Shown here: positions 1 through 8,934 of the stretch, piece after piece
How the letters are laid out: every line of letters begins with the position of its first letter
How positions within the stretch are numbered: position 1 is the first letter of the stretch
DNA from: an uncultured Sphingomonadaceae bacterium
Lineage (GTDB): Bacteria > Pseudomonadota > Alphaproteobacteria > Sphingomonadales > Sphingomonadaceae
Direction of reading: 5' to 3'
DNA length: 64,000 nucleotides
NCBI GenBank assembly: GCA_947258815.1
Contig: CAMYJW010000001.1
Span: 1-64,000 of the forward strand
Program-made: the position numbers and the translations under genes
The notes under the pieces: model-generated
What the model saw: only the letters and a program-made list of their open reading frames with translations
What the model was told of the DNA's origin: nothing
Database searches by the model: none

Positions 1-35
1 CGAATTGTGAGGTTGTGCATCGCCATGGCCGCACC

Positions 36-188
36 TCACAAATCGAAATCTAGGGCTTGAAGCTGTGCTTCCCATTCCTCCAATGTGCCGAATAGCTGGT
101 TCGAAGTTTCACCTTCGAGGCGCGCCAGTTTGCCTCGTGCGCAGTTTTGTTTTCCGATCCGGTCGCGCTGAGGCGTGTTGCCCGGAGC
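36..188 (-). other. coding-like stretch without a start codon
   Basis: Downstream of the Anbu gene one minus-strand frame stays open for about 50 codons, ends in TGA at 36-38, and has a protein-like composition (for example GTLEEWEAQLQALDF near its end). It has no ATG, GTG or TTG, and a stop lies directly upstream at 189-191. It could be the end of a decayed or frameshifted gene, or chance in GC-rich DNA. The rest of 1-198 shows nothing recognisable. A competing frame opens with an ATG at 199 that overlaps the Anbu stop (TGATG) but encodes an unconvincing basic 49-aa peptide. Confidence 0.2.
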
Positions 189-198
189 TCACTGGGCA

Positions 199-942
199 TC
201 AGTCCGTGTCGATCCGGTAGTATGGCAATTCCTCGATGGCTTTCTTGAGCGCATCGCCCCAGCCGCTGGAAACGCTGTTGAAATAGGCGTCGTCTTCCAG
301 AATGCGGCGCGAGTGGAGCGGTTCGAATTCGTCGCGCCCGATTATGAGCAGATCGAGCGGCATGCCGACCGAAAGATTGGCTTTCAGCGTTGAATCGAAG
401 CTGACCATCAGCAGCTTGACCGCATCCTCGAAGCTCATCTCCCGATCATACGCGCGCACAATGATTGGCCTGCCATATTTCGTTTCGCCAATCTGGAAGA
501 ACGGGGTGTCCAAGCTGGCCTCGATGAAGTTGCCTTCGGGATAGATCAGGAACAGCCGCGGCTCCATGCCCCTGATTTGTCCGGCGACGATGATCGAGGC
601 GCTGAACTTGCTGGAGCTGCTCTGGCCGTTGTTGTCTAAGCTGCCCTGCACTGTCTCAGCCAGCAGTTCGCCAACGATGGTGGCCACCTGAAACATCGTG
701 GGCGCTTCGAGGAGCGAATTGTGCCGTTCGTCGGGCGCCTTGTTACGTTCTTCAAGCTGGCTGATGACAGACTGGGTGGTGGCAAGGTTCCCGGCGGACA
801 TCAGGGCGATGATCCGTTCGCCGGGCACCGACCAGTGAAACATCTTGCGAAAACTGGAGATGTTGTCGACGCCAGAGTTCGTGCGCGTATCGCTCATCAG
901 GACAAGCCCGCGATCAAGCATCATGCAAACACAGTACGTCAA
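199..942 (-). CDS. Anbu-type proteasome-fold peptidase
   Basis: A 247-aa Ntn-hydrolase of the 20S proteasome beta/HslV superfamily, Anbu (ancestral beta subunit) branch. The second residue is Thr, which becomes the catalytic N-terminal Thr1 once Met is removed. Asp17 lies in MSDTRT and a Lys follows at about position 32 (FRKMF), the expected Thr/Asp/Lys triad. The start is TTG at 942. It is chosen because it places Thr second and has a good GGAGAG ribosome site about 8 nt upstream; later ATGs would delete the nucleophile. It is the last gene of a four-gene minus-strand operon, 29 bp after the transglutaminase-like gene. Anbu proteins form open helical assemblies; their substrates remain unknown. 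Family call is secure; physiological role is not. Confidence 0.93.
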   Translation of the reverse strand: MTYCVCMMLDRGLVLMSDTRTNSGVDNISSFRKMFHWSVPGERIIALMSAGNLATTQSVISQLEERNKAPDERHNSLLEAPTMFQVATIVGELLAETVQGSLDNNGQSSSSKFSASIIVAGQIRGMEPRLFLIYPEGNFIEASLDTPFFQIGETKYGRPIIVRAYDREMSFEDAVKLLMVSFDSTLKANLSVGMPLDLLIIGRDEFEPLHSRRILEDDAYFNSVSSGWGDALKKAIEELPYYRIDTD

Positions 943-971
943 ATTCTTGTCTCTCCGATATCGTCCGGCGA

Positions 972-1787
972 TTACTGCTCGGAGAGATGCTGTTCAACCG
1001 CCAAGTTGACTTTGAGAACACTTTCGCCCGGCCCGAACGATATGCCGGTAACCGGCGCGGCTTCGCGATAATCGCATCCTGTGGCCACCCGGACATAGCG
1101 CGGATCGGGCGAAATGCCGTTGGATACGTCAAAGCCGACCCAGCCCAGATCTTCGACGAAAGCCTCCGCCCAGGCATGGCCCGCTTCCTGATCCACTCTG
1201 TCGTCCATCATCAGATACCCGCTGACATAACGTGCCGGATTGCCGAGCAGGCGCGCCGCGCTGATGAAAATATGCGCGTGATCCTGGCAGACGCCGTGTC
1301 CCGCCACGATCGCGTCTTCCGCGGTGGTATTGACGTGAGTCTGACCGATTTCATAGCGCACCGCTGCGAGCACTTCGTGTGAAAGCGCATGCAACCGATC
1401 CACGCCTTCAAGATTATCACCGCCCACCTGCCGGGCCAGTTCGCGGATCTTTGGTCCGGGCCTGGTCAGTGCCGTTTGCCTCAGAAATGCCCACAGCGGC
1501 ATATGGCCGGAATGGCGGCCCAGCACACCGGCATTGTCGGCCGTTTCGACCATCCCCGAACAGTTGACGGTAACCGCGCAAACGCCCGGTTCCACCGAAA
1601 CAAGCGCCGTGGAATTGTGGTGCTGATCTTCGTAGAGAACCTCTTCGCTCGCGCCATTGAGGGTCATCTGCCAGCTGAGAACCTTCTGCCCGTGTGTGGA
1701 CTTGGGCTTCATCCGCAGCCTTTGCAGGCCGTGCGATACCGGCTCTGAAAACTCGTAACGCGTGGTATGGCTGACAGACAGGCGCAT
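972..1787 (-). CDS. transglutaminase-like cysteine protease
   Basis: A 271-aa protein with the bacterial transglutaminase N-terminal beta domain (about residues 1-100: MRLSVSHTTRYEFSEPV) followed by a papain-like transglutaminase core. The triad is visible: Cys in GHGVCQDHAH, His in EAGHAWAEAF, and Asp about 14 residues on in WVGFDVSNG. Members of this family are usually proteases or peptide ligases rather than cross-linkers. The ATG at 1787 overlaps the stop of the alpha-E gene by one base (TGATG), so the two are translationally coupled. Its place between the alpha-E and Anbu genes is the standard Anbu-operon order, suggesting a shared peptide-tagging or peptide-processing pathway (proposed from comparative genomics, not proven). 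Confidence 0.93.
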   Translation of the reverse strand: MRLSVSHTTRYEFSEPVSHGLQRLRMKPKSTHGQKVLSWQMTLNGASEEVLYEDQHHNSTALVSVEPGVCAVTVNCSGMVETADNAGVLGRHSGHMPLWAFLRQTALTRPGPKIRELARQVGGDNLEGVDRLHALSHEVLAAVRYEIGQTHVNTTAEDAIVAGHGVCQDHAHIFISAARLLGNPARYVSGYLMMDDRVDQEAGHAWAEAFVEDLGWVGFDVSNGISPDPRYVRVATGCDYREAAPVTGISFGPGESVLKVNLAVEQHLSEQ

Positions 1788-2731
1788 CAGGATGTAAACC
1801 TGTAGTCCGTGGCGATCGCATCTGCAATTTCGCGGGTTTCGCCCAAAAATTCACTGATGAACTCATGCAGGCCATAGTCGATGATTTCATCGATGGTTGT
1901 CTCATGCAGCTTCGCCCAGGCATCGCGAAGCAAATCGTGCGCGCGTGTTTCCTGGCCATAATCGCCGGAAAGGTGGGTCAGATTGCTGCGCAGTTTTTCA
2001 TAGCTGAAGACCAGACTCCGCGGGAAACGGCCGTCGAAGATGAGAAACTCGGCAATGCTTCGAGCATCCATCTTGCCCCCGTGATATTGAAGGTACGCAT
2101 GAATACCGGCGACGGAGCGCAGAACCGTTTCCCATTGCACGTTGTCGAAGCTTGATCCCACAAGGCTGACGCTGGGCAGCAGGACATAGTATTTGACATC
2201 CAGAATGCGCGCGGTGTTGTCGCCGCGTTCAAGAAACGTACCGATCCGGGCGAAATTGAAGATTTCGTTGCGCAACATCGTGCCTTCCATCGCGCCGCGC
2301 ACAAGCGTTGATTGCTGGCGGATGGCGGACAGCACGTCGCCAAGGCTGCGCTCGCCAACCGGCCGCGCAAGCATCTCCCGGATTGTCATCCAGGTTTCGT
2401 TCGTCGCTTCCCAGACTTCGCGTGTAATCACCGTTCGAACCGAACGCGCATTGGTTCGCGCCTGTTCGATCATGTTCAGGACGCAGCCAGGGTTTTCGCG
2501 ATCACGCAGGACGAAATTGGTGACTGCCGCGCTCGTATATTCCAGCTCGCGCTCTCTGAATTGCGCATCTTGTCCGATCGTGATCAGGATCGAGCGCCAC
2601 TCATCGCTTTCCGCACCCGGCATACGGCTCATCGAAAGGCGCAATCCGGCTTCAAGCAGACGCGCGGTATTCTCCGCGCGTTCCAGATGGCGGAACATCC
2701 AGAAGATACCGTTGGCCGAGCGCCCTAGCAT
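1787..2731 (-). CDS. alpha-E domain protein (DUF403)
   Basis: A 314-aa almost entirely helical protein opening with the family signature MLGRSANGIFWMFRHLERAEN. The ATG at 2731 is preferred over a longer reading because it matches that conserved N terminus and leaves a 16-bp gap after the ATP-grasp stop. Alpha-E proteins are nearly always found beside circularly permuted ATP-grasp and transglutaminase-like genes, sometimes fused to them. They are thought to be a partner or substrate-binding unit of that machinery. No catalytic motif is apparent; biochemical function is unknown. Confidence 0.9.
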   Translation of the reverse strand: MLGRSANGIFWMFRHLERAENTARLLEAGLRLSMSRMPGAESDEWRSILITIGQDAQFRERELEYTSAAVTNFVLRDRENPGCVLNMIEQARTNARSVRTVITREVWEATNETWMTIREMLARPVGERSLGDVLSAIRQQSTLVRGAMEGTMLRNEIFNFARIGTFLERGDNTARILDVKYYVLLPSVSLVGSSFDNVQWETVLRSVAGIHAYLQYHGGKMDARSIAEFLIFDGRFPRSLVFSYEKLRSNLTHLSGDYGQETRAHDLLRDAWAKLHETTIDEIIDYGLHEFISEFLGETREIADAIATDYRFTS

Positions 2732-2747
2732 GATCCGTCCTGCGCCA

Positions 2748-4178
2748 TCAGTCTTCAAGCACCCAGCTGTCTTTCGTTCCGCCACCTTGTGAGGAATTGA
2801 CTACCAGAGAGCCGCGCTTCAGCGCCACACGTGTCAGGCCGCCAGGCGTGACATCGACGCCGCTGGGCGAAACCAGAACGAACGGCCGCAAATCGACATG
2901 GCGCGGCGCCAGCCCCGCCTTCGTGAATATCGGCACGGTGGAGAGCGAAAGCGTTGGCTGCGCGATATAATTCGACGGCCTGGCGCGCAGCTTCTTTTCG
3001 AACCGCTCGATTTCCCGCTTTGAGGCGGTGGGGCCGATCAGCATGCCATAGCCGCCTGACCCGTGGACTTCCTTCACAACCAGATCGGCAAGGTTATCGA
3101 GGACGTAGGCAAGCGCGTCCGGTTCTGCGCAGCGCCAGGTCGGCACGTTTTTCAGGATCGGTTGCTCGCCCGTGTAGAACTGGACGATCTCTTCCATGAA
3201 GCTGTAGATCGCTTTGTCATCGGCAAGGCCCGCGCCGGGTGCATTTGCGATGGTGATGCCGCCCGCGCGATAGACATCCATGATGCCGGGAACGCCAAGC
3301 AGGCTTTGCGGGTTGAAACTTAGCGGATCGAGATAGTCATCATCGACACGGCGATAGAGCACGTCGATCGGCTGGTATCCTTGCGTGGTGCGCATCGCAA
3401 CGCGCCCGTCAATGACACGCAGATCGCTTGCCTCAACCAGTTCGGCTGCCATCTGGTCCGCAAGAAAAGCATGCTCGAAATAAGCGGAATTGTGGATTCC
3501 TGGCGTGAGCACGGCAATAACCGCGCGCCCTTTCGCCGCCATCGGTACGCAGGCTGAGAGACTGCGCGAAAGGCGACGCGGATAATCATGAACCGGGCAG
3601 ATCGGAAGCTGCGTGAACAGTCCCGGGAACATCGCCATCATCGTCTCGCGGTTTTCCAGCATATAGGAGACGCCGCTGGGCGTTCGGGCGTTGTCTTCGA
3701 GAACCAGAAACTCATCAGGCCCGGTGCGGACCAGATCGACGCCCACGATATGCGTGTAAACGCCGCCCGGCGGCGTAAAACCAACCATCTCTGGCAAAAA
3801 CGCATCGTTGTTGCTTACCAGATCAACCGGGAGCCGACCGGACCGGATGATTTCCTGGCGATGATAAATATCGTGCAGAAATGCATTCAGCGCCTTTACG
3901 CGCTGTTCGATGCCGCGTGAAAGTTTGCGCCATTCAGGTGCGGTGATGATCCGTGGGATCATGTCAAACGGGATCAGCCGCTCTTCGGCATCATCCTCGC
4001 CGTAGACATTGAAAGTGATGCCGGTGCGGCGGAAAAACGTCTCCGCCTTGTTGCCCTGTTTGCGCAGCCAGTTCTTGTCTTGCTGGTTATACCAGTTCAG
4101 ATAATCGGCATAGGCGGGACGAACATCGCCCTGTCCGTCGAACATTTCATCGTAGTTCTGACCGAAGTCTGCTGTCAT
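2748..4178 (-). CDS. circularly permuted ATP-grasp protein, type 2
   Basis: A 476-aa protein of the DUF404/DUF407 circularly permuted ATP-grasp family. Landmarks include FEHAFLADQMAAELV, DDDYLDPLSFNP, the glycine-rich VKEVHGSGGYGMLIGP and a C-terminal VVNSSQGGGTKD block. ATP-grasp enzymes join a carboxylate to an amine through an acyl phosphate; this branch is predicted to make a peptide or peptide tag. The start is set at the ATG at 4178 (MTADFGQNYDEMFDGQG), where family similarity begins; the open frame runs on upstream but with low-complexity Arg/Pro-rich sequence. First gene of the Anbu operon. Confidence 0.92.
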   Translation of the reverse strand: MTADFGQNYDEMFDGQGDVRPAYADYLNWYNQQDKNWLRKQGNKAETFFRRTGITFNVYGEDDAEERLIPFDMIPRIITAPEWRKLSRGIEQRVKALNAFLHDIYHRQEIIRSGRLPVDLVSNNDAFLPEMVGFTPPGGVYTHIVGVDLVRTGPDEFLVLEDNARTPSGVSYMLENRETMMAMFPGLFTQLPICPVHDYPRRLSRSLSACVPMAAKGRAVIAVLTPGIHNSAYFEHAFLADQMAAELVEASDLRVIDGRVAMRTTQGYQPIDVLYRRVDDDYLDPLSFNPQSLLGVPGIMDVYRAGGITIANAPGAGLADDKAIYSFMEEIVQFYTGEQPILKNVPTWRCAEPDALAYVLDNLADLVVKEVHGSGGYGMLIGPTASKREIERFEKKLRARPSNYIAQPTLSLSTVPIFTKAGLAPRHVDLRPFVLVSPSGVDVTPGGLTRVALKRGSLVVNSSQGGGTKDSWVLED

Positions 4179-4530
4179 AACGCATACTGCATTGCGGCAT
4201 AATGACCTAAGCTGGCAGGCTTGCCAAGGCCTTAGATGATGACCCTCACCGGTTTCCGGCCGGGCAGGCGGCTCTGCGTTCTCATTCCGGCCTGCAATAC
4301 GTGTAAAAGGCGCAACCGAACGATCTTTCGCAAAGCCTGCCGCTTCGGGCACATCGGGGCACTTCGCGGTGCGCGTTAATCTTTTTGCGGTGAGCGGTGC
4401 TGCGTTGGGACACGAGTGGATTCGCTTTTCGGGCCCGCCAGGTTGTAGCCTAGCAATGGTCCGCACGAATCACGCCGCGTAGGCGCACGGCAGTCAATGG
4501 CCGCCTTCGCGATTTGTCCGGAGATGCCGC
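4179..4530. other. divergent intergenic region
   Basis: About 350 bp separate the divergently transcribed Anbu operon and the RTX protease gene, and must hold both promoters. I see no convincing gene, repeat, operator or terminator. A GGAG at 4520-4523 is the ribosome site of the protease gene. Confidence 0.5.
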
Positions 4531-6303
4531 ATGCGCATCGAGAACACGACAGCACAGATCAGAAACTGGCTCGATTCCGGTTACAAGCTGCAGTTCGGCC
4601 AGTTCACATATTCCACCCCCGTGGTGGGCAGCATCTGGCCGGGCTATGCGGCTGACGACGAGATCGGCCGTGACAGTTTCGCGCTTCCCGGACCTGACAT
4701 CACCGGCGCATTTGTCAGCGCGATCGGCTTGTGGGACGAACTGATCGCGCCGGACTTCGTCCGAACCATCGATAGCCCCACATCCCGCGGCGAACTGCGT
4801 ATTGCGCATACCGATGTGGACGATCCGGCGATCGCCTATGCGTATTATCCAAGCTTTGCGGGCGGCAAACCCGGCGACATCTGGTTCGATGCGTCGACGC
4901 AGGACTGGGACTGGTCAGAAGGCGGATTTGGCCTGTTCGCGATGCTGCATGAAGTCGGTCACGCGATTGGCTTGCAGCATTCGTTTGACGCGATCGGAAT
5001 CCCCGATACTCTCGAAACGCGGCGTTTCACGGTGTTGAGCTACACACCGCCCGAGGAACTTCGCGTCTCGTTCGCTTATGATGGCGGCGATTTTTTCGCC
5101 TATTTCAACACGATCAAACCGCAGACGCCGATGGTGCTGGATATTGCCGCGGTGCAGGCGATCTACGGCGCGGATCGTGAAACCCGTGCAGGCGATACCC
5201 GCTATGAATTCGAACAATGGGCGCCGGGCCTTCAGACCGTGTATGACGCCGGCGGCATCGATATTTTCGACCTGTCCGGTTCGACACTGCCCAACCGGAT
5301 CGATCTGCATGCTGGCGCCTATTCCAGTGTGGGAATCGCGGACAGGGATGCCCAGGTCGCCTATTGGAGCGCGATCTACCCCGAATCTGCCGAATACATC
5401 GATTTCGTCATCAATCATTACGCGGACGGGGCTGGCCACGCGCTGTTCGAATACACTGACAATGTCGCGATCGCGCTGAATGTGACGATCGAGAATGCAA
5501 ATGGCGGTGCGGCGGAAGATGAAATCCTTGGGAATGAAGCCGCCAATGCGCTCAGCGGCAATGGCGGAAACGATGTTCTTGTCGGAAATGGCGGGGATGA
5601 TACGCTTTCGGGCGGCGCGGGCGATGACCTGCTGTTCGGGGATGCGCGGACTGGCGAACCGGGCTTGCAATCTCCGCCCGCCGAAGGTGTGACGGGCAAC
5701 GCGGTTCTGCTCTGGGGCGCGGCTCCTGCCGCCGTGCCGCGCGCAGCGGGTGCGTTGGAAATCTGGCCGACCAGCGCCGAGCCCGAAGGCGAACCGGTCA
5801 GCGCCGATGCTGTGCCCGATCTGTTTGTCAGCGTTGCATTGCAAACCGGAATTGCGCTGTCCGTTCAGGAAGGGAATATCACTGCCGAGGGTGTCTACGG
5901 CACGGGAAACGACAGCCTCGATGGCGGCGCGGGCGATGATGTGCTGGTTGGAGGACCGGGCCGGGACTTGCTGACCGGCGGCAGCGGGGCCGACGTCTTC
6001 CGGTTCGATGATGGCGATTTCTCCGGTGCATCGGCGGCGGCGGCGGATCGCATTACGGATTTTCAAGAAACCGAGGGTGACTGGATTGACCTTCGAATGG
6101 TCGATGCTGTCGAAGGTGGTGGCGACGATGCGTTCGTATTTGTCGGGAATGCTGCATTTGGCGGAAAAGCGGGCGAACTGAGGGCGGAATTTGCCGATGG
6201 TTACGCGCTTGTTCAGGGCGATACGGATGGCGATCGTCTGACTGATTTTGCGATCCGCCTTGACGATGTGGTCTCTCTCGGCGCGGCCAGTTTCATTTTG
6301 TGA
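4531..6303 (+). CDS. M10-family metalloprotease with RTX repeats
   Basis: A 590-aa serralysin-like metzincin. The zinc site HEVGHAIGLQH lies at residues 140-150 (His140, Glu141, His144, His150), followed by the peptidase M10 C-terminal start TPMVLDIAAVQAIYG. Glycine/aspartate nonapeptides such as GNGGNDVLVGNGGDDTLSGG (about 340-370) and a second block near 460-500 form the calcium-binding beta-roll. The extreme C terminus (SFIL) is hydrophobic, as in type I secreted serralysins, and there is no N-terminal signal peptide. The Met-turn position reads VLSY (Leu169) instead of the usual MSY. No type I secretion genes lie nearby. GGAG 7 nt upstream supports the ATG. Expected to be a secreted nutrient-scavenging protease. 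Confidence 0.9.
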   Translation: MRIENTTAQIRNWLDSGYKLQFGQFTYSTPVVGSIWPGYAADDEIGRDSFALPGPDITGAFVSAIGLWDELIAPDFVRTIDSPTSRGELRIAHTDVDDPAIAYAYYPSFAGGKPGDIWFDASTQDWDWSEGGFGLFAMLHEVGHAIGLQHSFDAIGIPDTLETRRFTVLSYTPPEELRVSFAYDGGDFFAYFNTIKPQTPMVLDIAAVQAIYGADRETRAGDTRYEFEQWAPGLQTVYDAGGIDIFDLSGSTLPNRIDLHAGAYSSVGIADRDAQVAYWSAIYPESAEYIDFVINHYADGAGHALFEYTDNVAIALNVTIENANGGAAEDEILGNEAANALSGNGGNDVLVGNGGDDTLSGGAGDDLLFGDARTGEPGLQSPPAEGVTGNAVLLWGAAPAAVPRAAGALEIWPTSAEPEGEPVSADAVPDLFVSVALQTGIALSVQEGNITAEGVYGTGNDSLDGGAGDDVLVGGPGRDLLTGGSGADVFRFDDGDFSGASAAAADRITDFQETEGDWIDLRMVDAVEGGGDDAFVFVGNAAFGGKAGELRAEFADGYALVQGDTDGDRLTDFAIRLDDVVSLGAASFIL

Positions 6304-6363
6304 ATGCGTCTTCCTTGCCCCTGCGCTAAGATGGTCTTTTGACGCAGCTGCTATCGGAAAATT

Positions 6364-7068
6364 ATGTCCAGTTGTGACCTTTGTGTTGTCCGTAACCGTG
6401 CGATCTGTGCTGCTTTAGACCCGGAAGAGCTTAATGCGCTGAACGCCATCGGGCGCACGCGCACGCTGAAAGCGGGCGAAGCGCTGATCTGGGAAGGCGA
6501 GGATTCGGTCATCGTGGCCAATGTCATCGAAGGGGCGCTCAAGCTTTCGACGATCACCGAGGATGGGCGCGAACAGATAGTCGGCGTCGTTTTTGCGTCG
6601 GATTTTATTGGCAGACCGTTCGGTGGAAAAAGCGGCCACGGGGTGACCGCGCTTACGGAAGCCAAGGTCTGTGCTTTCAGCCGCGCCGATTTTGACGCGT
6701 TTGCGCGCGCGCATCCGCAACTGGAACATAAACTGCTCGAACGCACGCTGGGTGAACTCGATCGCACACGCCGCTGGATGCTGCTGCTGGGGCGCAAATC
6801 GGCGTCCGAAAAGGTTGCAAGTTTCCTTCTGGAACTGGTCGAGCGGCTGGCAGCGGCGAACGGCTGCGCGATAGAGTTTGAAAAACCGGCGGTTCATCAC
6901 GTGACCCTGCCGTTTACCCGCCAGCAGGTTGCCGATTTGCTGGGGCTGACAATCGAAACCGTCAGCCGTCAGTTCACCCGGTTGAAGAACGAAGGGATTA
7001 TCGATCTGCCCTCGCGCCGGGACGTGACCATTCTCGATTACGATGGATTGGTGGCCGAAGCCGCCTGA
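6364..7068 (+). CDS. fnrL: Fnr/Crp-family regulator, FnrL type
   Basis: A 234-aa oxygen-sensing transcription factor. The N terminus has Cys4, Cys7 and Cys15 (C-x2-C-x7-C), with a fourth Cys at 103. That spacing matches the [4Fe-4S] ligands of rhodobacterial FnrL rather than E. coli FNR. A cyclic-nucleotide-binding-type beta roll is followed by the dimer helix and a helix-turn-helix (FTRQQVADLLGLTIETVSRQ); the ETVSR of the recognition helix is the FNR-type half-site reader (TTGAT). It is expected to activate microaerobic genes. I did not find a clear Fnr box in the 60-bp upstream gap. Stands alone, convergent with the M23 gene. Confidence 0.9.
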   Translation: MSSCDLCVVRNRAICAALDPEELNALNAIGRTRTLKAGEALIWEGEDSVIVANVIEGALKLSTITEDGREQIVGVVFASDFIGRPFGGKSGHGVTALTEAKVCAFSRADFDAFARAHPQLEHKLLERTLGELDRTRRWMLLLGRKSASEKVASFLLELVERLAAANGCAIEFEKPAVHHVTLPFTRQQVADLLGLTIETVSRQFTRLKNEGIIDLPSRRDVTILDYDGLVAEAA

Positions 7069-7233
7069 ACGGGGCGTGTCCACTTTCCAGGTGGTGGCTG
7101 GTGGAAACCACTGTGGCGTCTTGCCGGACACTCCGGGCGAACGTGCCTCAGATCTGTTGACAAGCGGCTGCCTGCATCAAGCGCAATGCCGTTATTTGAA
7201 CGGTTGCCGGGCAACCCTGCCGGATCGAGCGAA

Positions 7234-8055
7234 CTAGCCCCCGCGCGCGCCTTCATTTGTGGCGTCGCCAAGCTGATCCCCGTGCATATAGGGCACGGGA
7301 TTGACGGCATCGCCGCGCACACGCACTTCATAATGAAGGTGCGGGCCGGTGGATCTGCCGGTTGAGCCGACGAAACCGATGATCTCGCCCTTCTTGACCC
7401 GCTGACCCAGCGCGACGTTCAGTCGCGACATATGGGCATAGCGTGTCTGCAGTTCGCCGCCATGTTCGATCGAAACATAAAGACCATATGTGCTGAACCA
7501 GGATGCCCGGCTGACAAGGCCATCGGCTGTCGCGTAGATCGGGGTTCCTGTGGGTGCGGCAAGGTCAATGCCCTTATGCCCGCGCCTGCGGCCGGTAATC
7601 GGGTGGGTGCGCATCCCGAAGCCGCTGGTCAGCTTCACGCCTTTCAGCGGAACGCGAGAGGGTATGGAAACTTCCTGGCGCGTTTTGGTGCGCGCCCGGG
7701 CCGATGCGGTAAGGCCGGCCTGCCCCGCAGCCTCGGCCACGGCGGCAAGTGCGGGGACGTTATCACTTTCAAAGGTCTGCCAGCGGTTGAACAGGCTGCG
7801 GAATTGTTCATCTTCCGAGCTGGAAACCGATTGCCCGGCTTCCTGTGCCGCGCGCAACGGCGCGGCGATATCCGCATTCGAGCTGCTGTTGGCGATTGCC
7901 GGTCCTGCAAGAAGCATGGAAGCTGCCGCGCCGATAACACCCGCGATAACGCGGAATCTGGCGGCCAAAATGGATAAGACCACTCGTAAAACCTTGTTTT
8001 TCAGCGCCCGTTGCCGGGCAGCCCAAATAAATCCAGCCGGTCGAATCCCCGCCAT
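7234..8055 (-). CDS. M23-family peptidoglycan endopeptidase
   Basis: A protein of up to 273 aa ending in a LytM/M23 domain. The zinc ligands are visible in GHKGIDLAAPTGTPI (HxxxD) and in TGPHLHYEV (HxH). Upstream lies a hydrophobic segment AGVIGAAASMLLAGPAIA that looks like a signal peptide or anchor, so it acts in the periplasm on murein cross-links. The ATG at 8055 gives a long N-terminal extension. A GTG at 7983 with AAGG 8 nt upstream would give a more compact signal peptide and may be the true start. Last gene of a minus-strand run glnE-bcp-DUF455-M23; 84 bp separate it from the DUF455 gene. Confidence 0.88.
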   Translation of the reverse strand: MAGIRPAGFIWAARQRALKNKVLRVVLSILAARFRVIAGVIGAAASMLLAGPAIANSSSNADIAAPLRAAQEAGQSVSSSEDEQFRSLFNRWQTFESDNVPALAAVAEAAGQAGLTASARARTKTRQEVSIPSRVPLKGVKLTSGFGMRTHPITGRRRGHKGIDLAAPTGTPIYATADGLVSRASWFSTYGLYVSIEHGGELQTRYAHMSRLNVALGQRVKKGEIIGFVGSTGRSTGPHLHYEVRVRGDAVNPVPYMHGDQLGDATNEGARGG

Positions 8056-8139
8056 GAAATTGCGCGGATCAATCCGTTGAGATGGTCGGAACCCCCCGCC
8101 CTTCTCGTTTGAACTCGACCTATGCCGGTCGTCGGTTAA

Positions 8140-8934
8140 TTAGCAACCTTCGGCATAGTAACTGCGCGATAAACCGGCTGCCTGACGCGCCGAGTCGTTG
8201 AACGGAGGCTTAACAGCCCCTCTGAAATGGCGGTTTACCAGCATTTTCCAGTGTTTTTCCGGTTCAATCCCGCGCCGCTTGCAAAGCGCGTCGAAATGCA
8301 TTGTGCCAAAGCGAACATGCCGAATCTCGTCGTCAAGGATTCGTTTCAGGATGCGGGCGCCGGTATTGTCTCCGGCGGATTTCACGCGCGCGAGCGTTGC
8401 CGGCGTGACGTCAAGCCCGCGCGCTTCCAGAACCATGGGCACAATCGCCAGCCGCGCCGCCACATCGTGCCGCGTATCGTGCGCGGCATCCCATAAGCCG
8501 CCGTGCGCGGGCAGGGCGCCATAATGGCTGCCAAGGCCGCGTAAATGCCGGTCTATCAGGGCGAAATGCATCGCTTCATCCGCAGCGACGGACAGAAAAT
8601 CGCTGACGAACTGGCGGCCCATTTCCGCGCCGAAACGCCCGGCCATATCGAGCGCAAGATCGATCGCGACGAATTCAATATGGGCGAGAGCATGAAACAG
8701 CGCGATCCGGCCATTGAGCGACTGGCCGCGCCCCCGCCTCGGCATATGTCGTGGTGCCAGCAATTCCGGCGTTTCCGGCCTGCCTGGCGTTTCCGGCATG
8801 GCCCCGTCGATGCGAAAGTCGTGCCGGCCCAGCCGCCAGTCACGACACACCTTGCGCGTGGCCATGACTTTCGTGCGCGGATCGCAGGCGCGAAGCGCAC
8901 CGCAAATCGCCTCGCCGATCGGCGTTCGGATCAA
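8140..8934 (-). CDS. DUF455 ferritin-like protein
   Basis: A 264-aa member of the DUF455 family, a ferritin-like four-helix di-iron fold distantly related to MiaE. Candidate metal-binding Glu/His pairs are in ALAHIEFVAID, AADEAMHFALI and LDDEIRHVRFG. The substrate is unknown. The start is TTG at 8934, whose TTGA overlaps the bcp stop by four bases. It is preferred because the conserved segment GEAICGALRACDPRTK lies upstream of the first in-frame ATG (8865). Coupling to the peroxiredoxin gene suggests a redox or repair theme, but this is inference. Confidence 0.88.
   Translation of the reverse strand: MIRTPIGEAICGALRACDPRTKVMATRKVCRDWRLGRHDFRIDGAMPETPGRPETPELLAPRHMPRRGRGQSLNGRIALFHALAHIEFVAIDLALDMAGRFGAEMGRQFVSDFLSVAADEAMHFALIDRHLRGLGSHYGALPAHGGLWDAAHDTRHDVAARLAIVPMVLEARGLDVTPATLARVKSAGDNTGARILKRILDDEIRHVRFGTMHFDALCKRRGIEPEKHWKMLVNRHFRGAVKPPFNDSARQAAGLSRSYYAEGC

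Noticed and set aside
4915..6066. Minus-strand open frame (383 codons) opposite the RTX protease
   Set aside because: A mirror of the glycine/aspartate repeats on the coding strand; no domain and no ribosome site.
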